Shown here: positions 19,028 to 28,753 of the stretch, piece after piece
Position numbering within the stretch: position 1 is the stretch's first letter
Layout of the letters: each line of letters starts with the position of its first letter
From: Acetobacter syzygii
Lineage (GTDB): Bacteria; Pseudomonadota; Alphaproteobacteria; Acetobacterales; Acetobacteraceae
Direction: 5' to 3'
Assembly: GCF_000964225.1 (NCBI RefSeq)
Contig: NZ_BAMZ01000009.1
Coordinates: 124,001 to 188,000, forward strand
DNA length: 64,000 nucleotides
Position numbers and translations under genes: made by a program
The notes under the pieces: generated by a model
The model's database searches: none
Told to the model about the DNA's origin: nothing
What the model saw: the letters and a program-made list of their open reading frames with translations, nothing else

Positions 19028-19885
19028 ATGGCCGTTGCGGGAACCGGCTTTTTTTTGGCCCAGGCAAGTTGGGCTGCTCCGGCACAAACACTCAGACTCA
19101 GCACCTGGAACATGGACTGGCTACTGGATGAGCAGGCACAGAATGCTCCCAGTGTACCAACGGATATTCCCCATAGAAATACACAGGATTTCACAAAACT
19201 GGCCGCATATGCCACCCGCTTGCGCCCCGACCTGATCGGCTTGCAGGAGGTTGGAGATTCAGCAACGCTGGCACGCCTGTTCCCCCGCTCCAAATACCAA
19301 ATTTTTGTATCTCACGATGATATTCCACAACATACCGCCCTGGCTGCACGGCAAGGGCTGCATATTCAGCGCAACCCGGACGTAACGGCATTAGCGCTTA
19401 AAACCCGACCCGAACACCATCCACTCCGCAGCGGACTGGACATAACGCTCCAATTGGGCAGCAGGGATTTACGTGTTCTGGTTGTTCATTTCAAAACCGG
19501 CTGCTGGGATAATCCTTTATCGGAAATCCACCATGCTTGCCCCGTTCTGTTCCAGCAGTTCCAAGCTTTGCAGAACTGGATATCAGACAGAGCACAAAAT
19601 GAAGAAGCTTTTGCCATACTAGGCGATTTTAACCGCCGCCTGACGCGCACTGACCCTCTTTTTACAGGCTTGAATCATATAACGCCCCTTACACTGGTCA
19701 CCAGTGGTCAGGCCAGCCCTTGCCAGAATGGGAGCTTTTTTATTGACCATATTTTGCTTGGAGGTGCTGCGGCACAATGGCTCCAGCCAGACTCTTTACG
19801 CGTTATGATCATTCCGCAAAACAGCGCCAGAACTTTAAGTGACCATTGCCCGGTCTCCGTTACCCTGCGCATACCGCAACCATAA
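19028..19885 (+). CDS. exported endonuclease/exonuclease/phosphatase-family protein
   Basis: Member of the EEP (DNase I-like) superfamily, substrate unknown. Visible motifs are LSTWNMDWLL (first metal Asn), LIGLQEVGD (catalytic Glu), VVHFKTGCW, AILGDFNRRL (Asp/Asn pair) and the closing SDHCPVSV (catalytic Asp-His). A hydrophobic stretch at the N terminus (MAVAGTGFFLAQASWA) looks like a signal peptide. The start is uncertain: the ATG at 19028 has a weak ribosome site, while earlier in-frame ATGs (18881, 18908) lie inside the carbonic anhydrase gene and would add arginine-rich residues before the hydrophobic segment. Confidence 0.8.
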   Translation: MAVAGTGFFLAQASWAAPAQTLRLSTWNMDWLLDEQAQNAPSVPTDIPHRNTQDFTKLAAYATRLRPDLIGLQEVGDSATLARLFPRSKYQIFVSHDDIPQHTALAARQGLHIQRNPDVTALALKTRPEHHPLRSGLDITLQLGSRDLRVLVVHFKTGCWDNPLSEIHHACPVLFQQFQALQNWISDRAQNEEAFAILGDFNRRLTRTDPLFTGLNHITPLTLVTSGQASPCQNGSFFIDHILLGGAAAQWLQPDSLRVMIIPQNSARTLSDHCPVSVTLRIPQP

Positions 19886-19920
19886 AAAAAGACCGCTACG
19901 AAAACCGTAGCGGCCCTTTT
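19881..19920. terminator. bidirectional Rho-independent terminator
   Basis: An 8 bp perfect stem CCGCTACG/CGTAGCGG (19893-19900 with 19906-19913, loop 5 nt) lies between convergent genes. Read on the minus strand it is followed by a T7 run, so it should end the RhlE helicase transcript; on the plus strand CCCTTTT follows, a weaker terminator for the EEP gene. Confidence 0.85.
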
Positions 19921-19940
19921 GGTCTTCTTGGTCACACCGA

Positions 19941-21239
19941 TCAGGCGTGAGCACCCGCCCTGTGGGAAGAACCCGGACGCCCACCGGAACGACGGGGGGG
20001 GCCACCACGACCACCACCGCCACCATTGCGGGGCGGCCCACCACGACCACGACCACCGCCACCCAGCACTGGTGGACGCTGCGTGGAAAATTCCGCTTCT
20101 TCTGAATGCCAGGGATGATCACGCACAACAGGGATGGATTTCCCGATTGTTTTTTCAATATCCTTCAACCATGCGCGCTGCTCCGCATCGCAGAAAGAAA
20201 CAGCCCAACCATCACGCCCTGCACGCGCAGTACGGCCAATACGGTGCACGTAGCTTTCGGGCACATTCGGCAGGTCATAGTTGAACACGTGGCTAACTTC
20301 ATCCACGTCAATACCACGGGCAGCAATATCAGTCGCAACAAGCACTTTAACCGAGCCAGCCCGGAAGCCCTTCATAGCCCGCTCACGCGCACCCTGAGAC
20401 TTGTTGCCGTGGATGGCTTCTGCCGTCACACTGTTCTTGTTCAGGAACTCAGCAACCTTGTTGGCTTCATGCTTCATCAGCGTAAACACAACAGCGCGGG
20501 CAACCTTATCAGATTCCACCATGGTCAGCAGCGCATCGCGTTTATCGGATGTGCCATTCACAAACATAATGGCCTGCTGAATACGGTCGACCGTGCTGGA
20601 TGGTGGCGCAACTTCCACGCGGGCCGGATTGCTCAGCAGGGATGCCGCCAGATCTTCAATGCTCTTGGGCATGGTGGCCGAGAACAGCAAGGTCTGCCGC
20701 TGGGCGGGAACGTAGCTCATAATCCGGCGGATATCGCGCACAAAGCCCATATCGAGCATACGATCAGCCTCGTCGAGCACCAGAACTTCAAGCCCGGAGA
20801 GGTCAATGTAGCCCTGACCGATCAGGTCCAGCAAACGGCCAGGTGCAGCTACCAGCACATCCACGCCGCGGCGCATGGCCTCAACCTGCCGCCCTTGCCC
20901 TACACCACCAAACACAACAGCCTGCGAGAACTTCATGTAACGTGCGTAGGCTTTAAAACTATCGCTGATCTGGGCAACCAGTTCACGCGTTGGTGCCAGC
21001 ACCAGAACACGCGGCTGTTTGGGAGCGGCTGCTTTGGGGTTGTTGTGCAGATGTTGCAGAATAGGCAGCGCAAAAGATGCGGTCTTGCCTGTTCCTGTCT
21101 GGGCAAGCCCTAACAGATCACGCCCTTCAAGCAGATGCGGAATGGAACCCGCCTGAATGGGGGTAGGTATTTCGTACCCTTGATCCGTCAACGCCTGCAA
21201 CAGGGGAGCGGCAAGTTTCAGATCCGAAAAAGTAGTCAT
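19941..21239 (-). CDS. rhlE: DEAD-box RNA helicase (RhlE type)
   Basis: ATP-dependent RNA helicase, probably in ribosome assembly or RNA turnover. The 432 residues contain the Q motif (GYEIPTPIQ), AQTGTGKT (motif I), PTRELVAQ, LDEADRMLDMGF (motif II), SATMP (III), VATDIAARGID and HRIGRTARAG (VI). The tail of about 45 residues is Gly/Arg/Pro-rich (GGRGRGGPPRNGGGG), an RNA-binding extension common in RhlE. A perfect TATAAT lies about 75 nt upstream of the start. Confidence 0.9.
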   Translation of the reverse strand: MTTFSDLKLAAPLLQALTDQGYEIPTPIQAGSIPHLLEGRDLLGLAQTGTGKTASFALPILQHLHNNPKAAAPKQPRVLVLAPTRELVAQISDSFKAYARYMKFSQAVVFGGVGQGRQVEAMRRGVDVLVAAPGRLLDLIGQGYIDLSGLEVLVLDEADRMLDMGFVRDIRRIMSYVPAQRQTLLFSATMPKSIEDLAASLLSNPARVEVAPPSSTVDRIQQAIMFVNGTSDKRDALLTMVESDKVARAVVFTLMKHEANKVAEFLNKNSVTAEAIHGNKSQGARERAMKGFRAGSVKVLVATDIAARGIDVDEVSHVFNYDLPNVPESYVHRIGRTARAGRDGWAVSFCDAEQRAWLKDIEKTIGKSIPVVRDHPWHSEEAEFSTQRPPVLGGGGRGRGGPPRNGGGGGRGGPPRRSGGRPGSSHRAGAHA

Positions 21240-21735
21240 TTAGGGGCAACCTCTCCATGCACCTGAAAATCAGTCACATCCACACTTAACGTCAGTCACG
21301 CACTACCAAACCAAATTATAGATGACAGAGCAGAACCGTCTCTAAGCCAGACCAGACGGACAGGTCAGCATGAATTTTATTACATTACAGACAGAATAAG
21401 AAATTTTCGGAATCATGCATCCCGCGCATACTGTCTTGGAAGAATTATATAAAAGCAGTCTGAGCGCCCCGCAAGGGTTCCGTACCATATTGGTCCGAAA
21501 ATAAGCAGCCCGCAGAACTGTTACAACATCTGCAAATCACGATCATCAGACATCTGATATATACATGTTTTTTATCATATAACTAGTATTTTTAATATAT
21601 TTTTTGCACACCACGCCACAGAGCAGCCCCTGTTTGGCTGCATTGCTGTTTTTCAAATCTAACTTATTTTTTAGGCTTCTGTTAAGAACTGCCCATCAAG
21701 CCGGACATTTGCGCAACACCAATCACCATATAAAA
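21240..21735. other. AT-rich 496 bp intergenic region
   Basis: No convincing gene. Contains the likely rhlE promoter on the minus strand, a T-rich stretch near 21570-21610, and on the plus strand a 29-codon frame (ATG 21415 to TAA 21504, MHPAHTVLEELYKSSLSAPQ...) preceded by CGGA. That frame is too short to call a gene from sequence alone. Confidence 0.5.
21315..21320 (-). promoter_or_regulatory. candidate -10 box for rhlE
   Basis: On the minus strand the hexamer TATAAT matches the consensus exactly and sits in an AT-rich context 75 nt before the rhlE ATG, implying a leader of about 70 nt. The -35 region 17 nt upstream has no good TTGACA match. Confidence 0.4.
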
Positions 21736-22335
21736 TTAACGTCGCCGTAATAAAAACAGAGCCTGCTCACCAAACAGATTGGCCAAACGAATGGAGCGCC
21801 GCCAAGGTGCGCGCTCCCCTTCTTCATCCACAGCCATCCATTTTTCCACAATATATCCGTCCTGACGACAGAGTTCGAGAAAATCCCGAATCGTGCAGGG
21901 GTGAATATTGGGCGTTTCGTACCAAGGGGTGTGCCACACTGCCGTCATGGGCATACGTCCGCCTAGCAAAAGGCGCAGACGCAGTTGCCAGTGCCCAAAA
22001 TTAGGGAAAGAAACAATGGCATACCGCCCAATGCGCAGCATCTGCCGGAGCACCTCCCTTGGGCGTTCGACCGCCTGCAAAGTACGCTGGAGCACCACGT
22101 AATCAAACGAATGGTCGGGGTAATAGGCCAGATCGTGGTCGGCATCCCCATGCACAACGGGGAGACCGTGCGCCACGGAGCGCGTGACCAGTTCCATATT
22201 CAGTTCAATACCACGCGCATCACACCCACGCTCACGGTATAAATGGCCGATCAACGTGCCATCCCCGCTGCCAATATCCAGCACGCGTGTGCGGGGTTCG
22301 ATCATGTCTGCAATCAGGCGTTGGTCTAGACGCAT
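21736..22335 (-). CDS. metW: methionine biosynthesis protein MetW
   Basis: Methyltransferase-fold partner of MetX in methionine synthesis. The 199 residues show a SAM-type glycine motif VLDIGSGDGTL, then the MetW strings FDYVVLQRTLQAV, IVSFPNFGHWQLRLRLLLGGRMP and WYETPNIHPCTI (each visible in order). It overlaps metX by one base (TGATG). MetW is thought to act together with MetX, but its exact reaction is not settled. Confidence 0.94.
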   Translation of the reverse strand: MRLDQRLIADMIEPRTRVLDIGSGDGTLIGHLYRERGCDARGIELNMELVTRSVAHGLPVVHGDADHDLAYYPDHSFDYVVLQRTLQAVERPREVLRQMLRIGRYAIVSFPNFGHWQLRLRLLLGGRMPMTAVWHTPWYETPNIHPCTIRDFLELCRQDGYIVEKWMAVDEEGERAPWRRSIRLANLFGEQALFLLRRR

Positions 22336-23510
22336 CAGGACAATCCCGCATGTTCAGCAACACCGCACAGAAAACCACGCACGGTCCGGTCAAAGTCCGG
22401 CTCATCCAGCAAAAAGGCATCATGACCTTTATCGGTCTCGATCTCGACAAACGAGACGTTGGCCGCAGCCCGGTTTAAAGCCCGCGCAAGTGTTCGGGCG
22501 GCAGATGTGGGGAACAGCCAGTCCGAGGAAAATGAAACAACACAAAACCGGACCGCCGTACCAACAAATGCCGAGGTCAGTTCACCATCGTGGTCGGCGG
22601 CAATATCAAACCAGTCCATCGCCCGCGTGATGCTCAGGTAAGAGTTGGCATCAAACCGGCGGACAAAGCTGGAGCCTTGATAACGCAGGTAGGATTCCAC
22701 CTCAAAAATATCACCAAACATGGAAACAGGCCCCTCCGGCCCCTGCCCTCCGGCTGGTCCGCTGCGCATCCGCCGCCCGAACTTGCGGGTCAGGGCCTCC
22801 TCCGACAGATAGGTGATATGGGCCATCATACGTGCCACAGCCAATCCACGCGCGGGCACAACATCCGCTTCCCAATACCGCCCTCCCCGCCAGTCCGGGT
22901 CAGCAATAATGGCCTGACGCCCAACCTCGTTAAACGCAATATTCTGGGCGGAGTGGAAAGGGGCCGTGGCAATGGGCATAACGGCCAGCATCATCTGCGG
23001 GTAGGTTACAGCCCATTCGAGCACCTGCATCCCCCCCATGGACCCGCCAACCACGGCAAACAGGCGGTCTATCCCCAAGCTACGTACCAGCTTGTACTGG
23101 GCGCGCACCATGTCGCGGATGGTAATGGGCGGGAACGCAGTTCCCCACAATTCGTCTGGAGCACCCTGTCCATCAGTCCGCAAGGAGCGTGGACCTGTGC
23201 TCCCCATACATCCACCCAGAACATTGGAGCAGATCACAAAAAAACGGTCTGTATCGATCGGCTTGCCCGGCCCGACCATGCGCCCCCACCAACCGGGTTT
23301 ACCAGTCAGCGGGTGGGTTTCCGCCACATACTGGTCACCAGTAAAGGCATGGCAGATAAGAATGGCATTGTCTTTTTGGGGCGAAAGCCGACCATACGTA
23401 CAATACGCAATATCCACCGGGGCCAAAGTAACCCCACAGTCCAGTTCCACCCCTTCGGGAAAACTGACATGGGGATGATTACCGATATGAAGGGGCGCTG
23501 TACTGTTCAT
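22335..23510 (-). CDS. metX: homoserine O-acetyltransferase MetX
   Basis: Acylates homoserine at the entry to methionine synthesis. With the ATG at 23510 it has 391 residues: alpha/beta-hydrolase fold, [23 protein letters not shown] region (oxyanion), nucleophile elbow GGSMGGMQ, and the catalytic Asp/His near the end in SDWLFP and [10 protein letters not shown]. The frame stays open 96 nt further upstream without family similarity. The family cannot be split into acetyl- or succinyl-transfer by eye. 128 nt separate it from lepA, with hairpins but no recognised SAM riboswitch. Confidence 0.92.
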   Translation of the reverse strand: MNSTAPLHIGNHPHVSFPEGVELDCGVTLAPVDIAYCTYGRLSPQKDNAILICHAFTGDQYVAETHPLTGKPGWWGRMVGPGKPIDTDRFFVICSNVLGGCMGSTGPRSLRTDGQGAPDELWGTAFPPITIRDMVRAQYKLVRSLGIDRLFAVVGGSMGGMQVLEWAVTYPQMMLAVMPIATAPFHSAQNIAFNEVGRQAIIADPDWRGGRYWEADVVPARGLAVARMMAHITYLSEEALTRKFGRRMRSGPAGGQGPEGPVSMFGDIFEVESYLRYQGSSFVRRFDANSYLSITRAMDWFDIAADHDGELTSAFVGTAVRFCVVSFSSDWLFPTSAARTLARALNRAAANVSFVEIETDKGHDAFLLDEPDFDRTVRGFLCGVAEHAGLS

Positions 23511-23638
23511 AAAACCGCTGCATTCTCCAACCCGGGCAGGCCGGGCAAAAACCAGTGTCAGCCCCGGTTGCACTGGCATTGCCAGACCGGGTTTTATCCC
23601 GGCCACATTCTGGCAGAAGCCGGTCCGGCAATACCCTG

Positions 23639-25444
23639 TTAGTGTTCCATTTTAAGCGCGGCAAGGAAGGCGCTTTGGGGGATTTCCACCTTACCAAACT
23701 GCCGCATTCGCTTTTTACCCTCTTTCTGCTTTTCCAGCAGTTTGCGCTTACGCGAAATATCGCCACCATAGCACTTGGCTGTTACGTCCTTGGAGAGAGC
23801 CCCTATGGTTTCTCGTGCAATAACGCGGCTGCCAATAGCGGCCTGAATGGCAATTTTAAACAACTGGCGTGGAATAAGCTCCTTAAGCCGCGCACAAATG
23901 GAACGACCGCGCGTTTCTGCTGCAGAGCGATGCGCAATAAAGCACAGCGCATCCACAGGTTCCTGATTGACCAGAATGGAAATACGCACAAGATCGCTCT
24001 CTTCGTATCCATCCATCTGGTAATCAAAACTCGCATAACCACGGGTTAGCGATTTGAGCCGGTCGTAGAAGTCAAACACCACCTCGTTCAGAGGCAGACG
24101 ATAGACGGCCATAGCCCGGTTGCCAACATAGGTCAGATCGATCTGCACGCCACGCCGCTCTGTGCAGAGTGTGAGCACAGCACCCAGATATTCATCGGGC
24201 ACCATAATGTTGGCCTTGATCCACGGTTCCTCAATTTTTTCAATCAAGGAACCATCGGGCATATCGGCCGGGTTATGGAGTTCTTCCATCTCCCCATTGG
24301 TGCGATAGATTTTATACACCACGGACGGCGCGGTAGCGATCAGATCAAGATCGAACTCGCGGGACAGCCGTTCCTGAATAATTTCCAGATGCAGCAACCC
24401 AAGGAAGCCACAACGGAAACCAAACCCAAGGGCTGCGGATGTTTCTGCTTCATAATGGAACGAGGCATCGTTCAGCCGCAGTTTGGCCAGACTGTCCCGC
24501 AGTTTTTCAAAATCATCAGCGACAATGGGGTACAGCCCACACCACACCACGGGAATGGAGGGTTTAAAACCGGGCAGAGGGGTTGCCGCAGGCCGACGAT
24601 CATCCGTGATCGTATCCCCCACGTTACAGTCTGCAACGGTTTTGATTGCCGCGTTAATGAACCCCATTTCTCCCGGACCAAGGCTTTCCACAGCCGTCAT
24701 CCGTGGAGCGAACACGCCCACCTGATCCACCTGATGCACTGCACCCGATGACATCATGCGAACTTTCATGCCTTTTTTCAGGCGGCCTTCCTTAATCCGC
24801 ACCAGCACGATTACACCCAGATAGGGATCGTACCAGCTATCTACCAGCATGGCCTGCAAGGGTTTTTCAGCATCACCCTGAGGTGGGGGCAGACGGGTGA
24901 CAACGGCTTCCAGCACGCCCTCGATATTCAGCCCCGTCTTGGCTGAAATCTCAACAGCATCATCAGCCGGAATGCCAATGACTTCCTCGATCTGTGCCTT
25001 AACACGCTCTGGCTCTGCCGCAGGCAGATCGACCTTGTTGAGCACGGGCACAATCTCGTGGTTGGCATCAATGGCCTGATAGACGTTGGCCAGTGTCTGG
25101 GCTTCCACGCCCTGAGAGGCATCGACCACCAGAAGCGATCCCTCGCACGCGGCAAGGGAGCGGCTGACTTCGTATGCAAAGTCAACATGTCCGGGGGTGT
25201 CCATCAAATTCAGGACATAGGTCTTGCCGTCCTTGGCCGGATACGTCAGCCGGACAGTCTGCGCTTTGATGGTAATACCACGCTCGCGCTCCAGATCCAT
25301 GTTATCAAGAACCTGATTGGTCATCTCGCGGGCAGTCAGGGCTCCACACGCCTGAATCAGGCGGTCGGCCAGAGTGGACTTTCCATGATCGATATGTGCG
25401 ATGATGGAAAAATTGCGGATGAGCGAAAGGGGTACATCGGTCAT
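23639..25444 (-). CDS. lepA: elongation factor 4 (LepA)
   Basis: Translational GTPase that back-translocates or remodels stalled ribosomes. The 601 residues start with [19 protein letters not shown] (G1), then [12 protein letters not shown] (G2), [12 protein letters not shown] (G3), [11 protein letters not shown] (G4), and the LepA C-terminal domain with [19 protein letters not shown] and [16 protein letters not shown]. Length and order are normal. It is monocistronic-looking, 134 nt after the GGDEF-EAL gene. Confidence 0.97.
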   Translation of the reverse strand: MTDVPLSLIRNFSIIAHIDHGKSTLADRLIQACGALTAREMTNQVLDNMDLERERGITIKAQTVRLTYPAKDGKTYVLNLMDTPGHVDFAYEVSRSLAACEGSLLVVDASQGVEAQTLANVYQAIDANHEIVPVLNKVDLPAAEPERVKAQIEEVIGIPADDAVEISAKTGLNIEGVLEAVVTRLPPPQGDAEKPLQAMLVDSWYDPYLGVIVLVRIKEGRLKKGMKVRMMSSGAVHQVDQVGVFAPRMTAVESLGPGEMGFINAAIKTVADCNVGDTITDDRRPAATPLPGFKPSIPVVWCGLYPIVADDFEKLRDSLAKLRLNDASFHYEAETSAALGFGFRCGFLGLLHLEIIQERLSREFDLDLIATAPSVVYKIYRTNGEMEELHNPADMPDGSLIEKIEEPWIKANIMVPDEYLGAVLTLCTERRGVQIDLTYVGNRAMAVYRLPLNEVVFDFYDRLKSLTRGYASFDYQMDGYEESDLVRISILVNQEPVDALCFIAHRSAAETRGRSICARLKELIPRQLFKIAIQAAIGSRVIARETIGALSKDVTAKCYGGDISRKRKLLEKQKEGKKRMRQFGKVEIPQSAFLAALKMEH

Positions 25445-25578
25445 GATGCCCCTTTACGGGAAATGAAGAGAAAAGTCAGCCTGTTCCTATGCTCCGGGCT
25501 GCACTTTCCCACACTTTTTTCACGCACAGGTGCATTGCCCTGCCAGCACCCCTTTATTTTGGGGTAAAAAGCGCCTGT

Positions 25579-27636
25579 TTAGGCAACCCGATTCATGGTG
25601 ATCTGCCCATTTTTAACAACATCATCCAGGCACGCGGGGCGACCCAGCAAAAATCCCTGAGCCTCTTCACACCCGACCTCGTGGAGCATATTCAGCTGGT
25701 CGGCTGTCTCGATCCCTTCCGCCATGACCGGAATATCAAACGCCTTACCCAGCGCCAGCACGGCATGGACAACCGCCAGCGTCTGATCGCTCGCCTGCAC
25801 GGCACCAAAAAAGGACCGGTCAATTTTTATACGATCGAAAGAAAAGCGGCGCAGCGTATCCAGCGACGAATATCCCGTACCAAAATCATCCAACGCCAGA
25901 CTGACACCCATGCTCTTGATCTGGCGCAGCACCTGCAAGGCGCGGGGCTGATCGGCAATAATGGTCGATTCTGTCAGTTCCAGTTCCAGCCGCTCTGGTG
26001 GCAGCCCTGTCTGTTCCAGCACATTGGCCACAACACGCGCAATGTCCGTATGAACAAACTGTATGCCCGACAAGTTGACGGCAACCTTGTAAGGTTGCTG
26101 CCACAACACTGCCTCTGCGCACACAGACCTAAGCACCCATTCCCCTATTTGCAGGATCAGATCGCTCTCTTCAGCCAGGGGAATAAAATCATCGGGCATA
26201 ATAGTACCCCGTGTAGGGTGCTGCCAGCGTACCAGAGCCTCAAACCCCCGGATTTCTCCAGTCGCAACAACTCTTTGCACCTGATAGCAGACCGTAAGCT
26301 GCCCGGCCTTGACCGCATCGCGCAGGTCGGCTGCCAGCTTGCGACGGTTGCGTACTTTTTCGTCCATTGACGGTTCATAAAAACAGGGATGACGCCCCGG
26401 ATCTGCCTTGGCGCGATACATGGCCAGATCGGCATTATTGATCAGGGCTTCCTTATCAGATGCATGATCGGGCCATATGGCAACCCCCAGACTGGCCCCG
26501 GACTGGACTTCCGAATCTTCAAAACGAATGGGTTTAAACAGAACCTCTTCCAGCCTGTGCAAAAACACCTTGATCTGTTCAGCAGAGGTCATGCGGCAAA
26601 GGGCCTGAAACTCATCTCCACCCGTTCTGGCGATAAATTCGCTGCTATTATCCTGCAACACGGCACGCAGCCGTCGCCCAAGAATACGCAGAACCTCATC
26701 CCCCGCCTTGTGGCCGCGCAGGTCGTTAATTTCCTTAAACCGGTTAAGGTCAATCCCGACCAGAGCGAGCTTGCCGTTGGTCTCCCGCGCCCAGTCCAGT
26801 TCCAGATCAAGACGTTGATGGAAGTTCATGCGGTTGGGCAGGCCGGTCAAAGGATCATTCAGCGCCATACGCCGCAGCTTTTCCACCGAGTCCGCACGGG
26901 AACTGTCATCAATCATGCCACTGACCAGACCGCCCCCCACGATCAGGAAAGACATGATGGCAATCGCTGCCGCCAGCACAATGGAATCATCCCCCTGGCC
27001 TGCAATGGCCGCCGCATGAGATGTGACCTGCACATGGTATGCAGCCATGCCAATAAAATGAACAGACAGCACGGCCAGTGCCAGAACCGCCGCCATAGAT
27101 GCCGTGGCGCGCCGCCCTCCCTTAACGCCCATACGTACCGCGAGCACACACAGCACGACTGCCGCCAGAACAGAAATAACCAGACAGGGCATATTCCACG
27201 TCGTCTGGCCCTGCACACGGTAGGCCAACATGCCGGTGTAGTGCATGGCAACAATGGCCAGCCCAACAATGGCACCACCAATTTCGGGCAAAAACCGGGC
27301 AAAACGGCAGGTGGCGAGCGTAAACCCTATGGTGCTGCCAAACACGGCTATAAGCAGGGATATACTGGTTAACAAAGGGTCAAACCGGGCGGGCGCACCT
27401 GTGCCATACCCCAGCATGGCCACAAAGTGGGTGCACCAGATTGCAACGCCACTCGATAATGCTGTCAAAAAAAGCCACGCATACCACTGGTTGGTTTTGG
27501 CGCGCAGGGCATGGCGGAACAGGGATGCGGTAACACCAGAACCACAACAGCATAGCAAGGCAGCTACACAGACCAGCCACAGGTTATGCTGGCCAAGAAT
27601 GCACCTTACAACCATCATCAGAAGCGCTTCCCACAA
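25579..27636 (-). CDS. MHYT-GGDEF-EAL membrane protein (cyclic di-GMP turnover)
   Basis: Membrane sensor with both cyclic di-GMP synthesis and hydrolysis domains. The 685 residues have an MHYT sensor of seven membrane helices (about 15-245) with the repeated motifs THFVAM (69-74), MHYTGM (131-136) and VHFIGM (192-197), which in the family are proposed to bind copper or O2/NO. A GGDEF domain follows with GGDEF at 339-343, no RxxD inhibitory site just before it, then an EAL domain with FEALVRW (465-471), ELTES, ALDDFGTGYSSL and KIDRSF. Both active sites look intact, so direction of activity cannot be told from sequence. Confidence 0.93.
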   Translation of the reverse strand: MWEALLMMVVRCILGQHNLWLVCVAALLCCCGSGVTASLFRHALRAKTNQWYAWLFLTALSSGVAIWCTHFVAMLGYGTGAPARFDPLLTSISLLIAVFGSTIGFTLATCRFARFLPEIGGAIVGLAIVAMHYTGMLAYRVQGQTTWNMPCLVISVLAAVVLCVLAVRMGVKGGRRATASMAAVLALAVLSVHFIGMAAYHVQVTSHAAAIAGQGDDSIVLAAAIAIMSFLIVGGGLVSGMIDDSSRADSVEKLRRMALNDPLTGLPNRMNFHQRLDLELDWARETNGKLALVGIDLNRFKEINDLRGHKAGDEVLRILGRRLRAVLQDNSSEFIARTGGDEFQALCRMTSAEQIKVFLHRLEEVLFKPIRFEDSEVQSGASLGVAIWPDHASDKEALINNADLAMYRAKADPGRHPCFYEPSMDEKVRNRRKLAADLRDAVKAGQLTVCYQVQRVVATGEIRGFEALVRWQHPTRGTIMPDDFIPLAEESDLILQIGEWVLRSVCAEAVLWQQPYKVAVNLSGIQFVHTDIARVVANVLEQTGLPPERLELELTESTIIADQPRALQVLRQIKSMGVSLALDDFGTGYSSLDTLRRFSFDRIKIDRSFFGAVQASDQTLAVVHAVLALGKAFDIPVMAEGIETADQLNMLHEVGCEEAQGFLLGRPACLDDVVKNGQITMNRVA

Positions 27637-27794
27637 CCCAACTTACTGAAAAAACAATATATTCTTAAAATTCTACTTTAATTTGCTCCAAGGTATCCAA
27701 AACTGTCCTCCAAAGGAACGAAATTTTGCCACAGTCTTAAAAACATTATTTTATAATCTGATTTCCCCAGAACGGGCTTACGCTAAGCGGCTGC

Positions 27795-28448
27795 TCATAC
27801 CGTCATCATAACAATCCTGTGCAGCCACACGCCTTCGCCCAGCGCATCAAGCGGTTGCACCTCCCCTCCCCTAAAAGAGCAGAAGTTCAAACCGGCTCCC
27901 ATTTCCAGCAGTAGCCCCATTATCGGTGTATGGCCGGGACCATGCACCAAAACCCGGTCTCCCTCCCGCAATGGAAGAGAGGGAACAACAACTACAGACC
28001 CACCATCCCGCACAACCGGCTCCATGCCGTCACCATCCATGCGCACAACATAGGCATCTGGTTCGGTCCACCATTGACCGGGGGAGACTTCCCGCTCCCA
28101 CACCGGACCACACGGCAGCCCCTGCTGATCAAACACACCATTCTGCCCAAGCATGGAAAACGGAAGGGCACGGAGCAGCCGCCCCTTCTCGTCCGGCACA
28201 ATGCGACATGGACCGGCGTTGGCAATGTGCTGGGCAAAAACCCCAAGTGGCACCTGCAGAACATCCAGCACACGCAGCAACGTTGGCAGGGATGGCCACC
28301 GCATGGCGCCACTGGCCACCACCCTGCGTGACGGATTAAGGGCCGTAGCATCCAGCCCCGCCGCTTTAGCCAGAGACGATGAAGTAAACCCCTGCTCCCG
28401 GGCCAGTGCATCCACCGTCTGCCAGATGGTTTGCGGCTGCGGAATCAT
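27795..28448 (-). CDS. HTH / S24-like repressor lacking the catalytic serine
   Basis: Predicted transcription regulator: N-terminal helix-turn-helix (about 8-75; SSSLAKAAGLDATALNPS) joined to a C-terminal S24/LexA-like domain (about 110-215). The S24 serine motif reads GDGMEP (139-144), so the nucleophile Ser of GDSMxP is Gly141; self-cleavage is therefore unlikely. The fold may still sense a ligand or dimerise. It overlaps by 4 nt the stop of the small upstream gene, so the two are probably co-expressed. No phage genes surround it. Confidence 0.82.
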   Translation of the reverse strand: MIPQPQTIWQTVDALAREQGFTSSSLAKAAGLDATALNPSRRVVASGAMRWPSLPTLLRVLDVLQVPLGVFAQHIANAGPCRIVPDEKGRLLRALPFSMLGQNGVFDQQGLPCGPVWEREVSPGQWWTEPDAYVVRMDGDGMEPVVRDGGSVVVVPSLPLREGDRVLVHGPGHTPIMGLLLEMGAGLNFCSFRGGEVQPLDALGEGVWLHRIVMMTV

Positions 28449-28693
28449 GGTTTGGAAGATATAGGCACAGCAGCCGAGCGCTTCTGCTTCAGTACTTCAT
28501 GGGCATGGCGGGCCAAGCCTTCGTCCGTTGCAACAAACCGACCTTGCGCATTACGGCCAACCAGCCCCTTGCGCTCCAGCCGCTCAAGGCATGGATCATC
28601 CTTTAAGCCGCACGGGCGCCCGCCCTGACCGGCAAGGTAAACCCTGTGAAGGGCAGCACGGCAGCATGTTTCCAGGTAAGGCTCATTCCACAT
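28445..28693 (-). CDS. small conserved-looking protein, possible winged helix
   Basis: 82-codon gene of unknown function. Starting at the ATG at 28693 (MWNEPYLETCC) it gives 82 residues with a segment PCLERLERKGLVGRNAQGRFVATDEGLARH that reads like the recognition helix and wing of a winged-helix domain (quoted here in pieces: LERKGLVGRN, GRFVATDEG). It overlaps the S24-like repressor start by 4 nt, and the PQQ glucose dehydrogenase ends 60 nt upstream of its start. The start could also be 36 nt earlier. Function is inference only. Confidence 0.65.
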   Translation of the reverse strand: MWNEPYLETCCRAALHRVYLAGQGGRPCGLKDDPCLERLERKGLVGRNAQGRFVATDEGLARHAHEVLKQKRSAAVPISSKP

Positions 28694-28753
28694 TCCATAC
28701 AGGATCACCGATCCTGCATGGAACTGCAAGCCTTACGCCAGACCTCTGCCCCG

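Noticed and set aside
23511-23638. SAM-II or other methionine-related riboswitch before metX
   Set aside because: Local hairpins are present (CCGGG/CCCGG), but I could not find the conserved core of a SAM riboswitch. A covariance-model search would decide.
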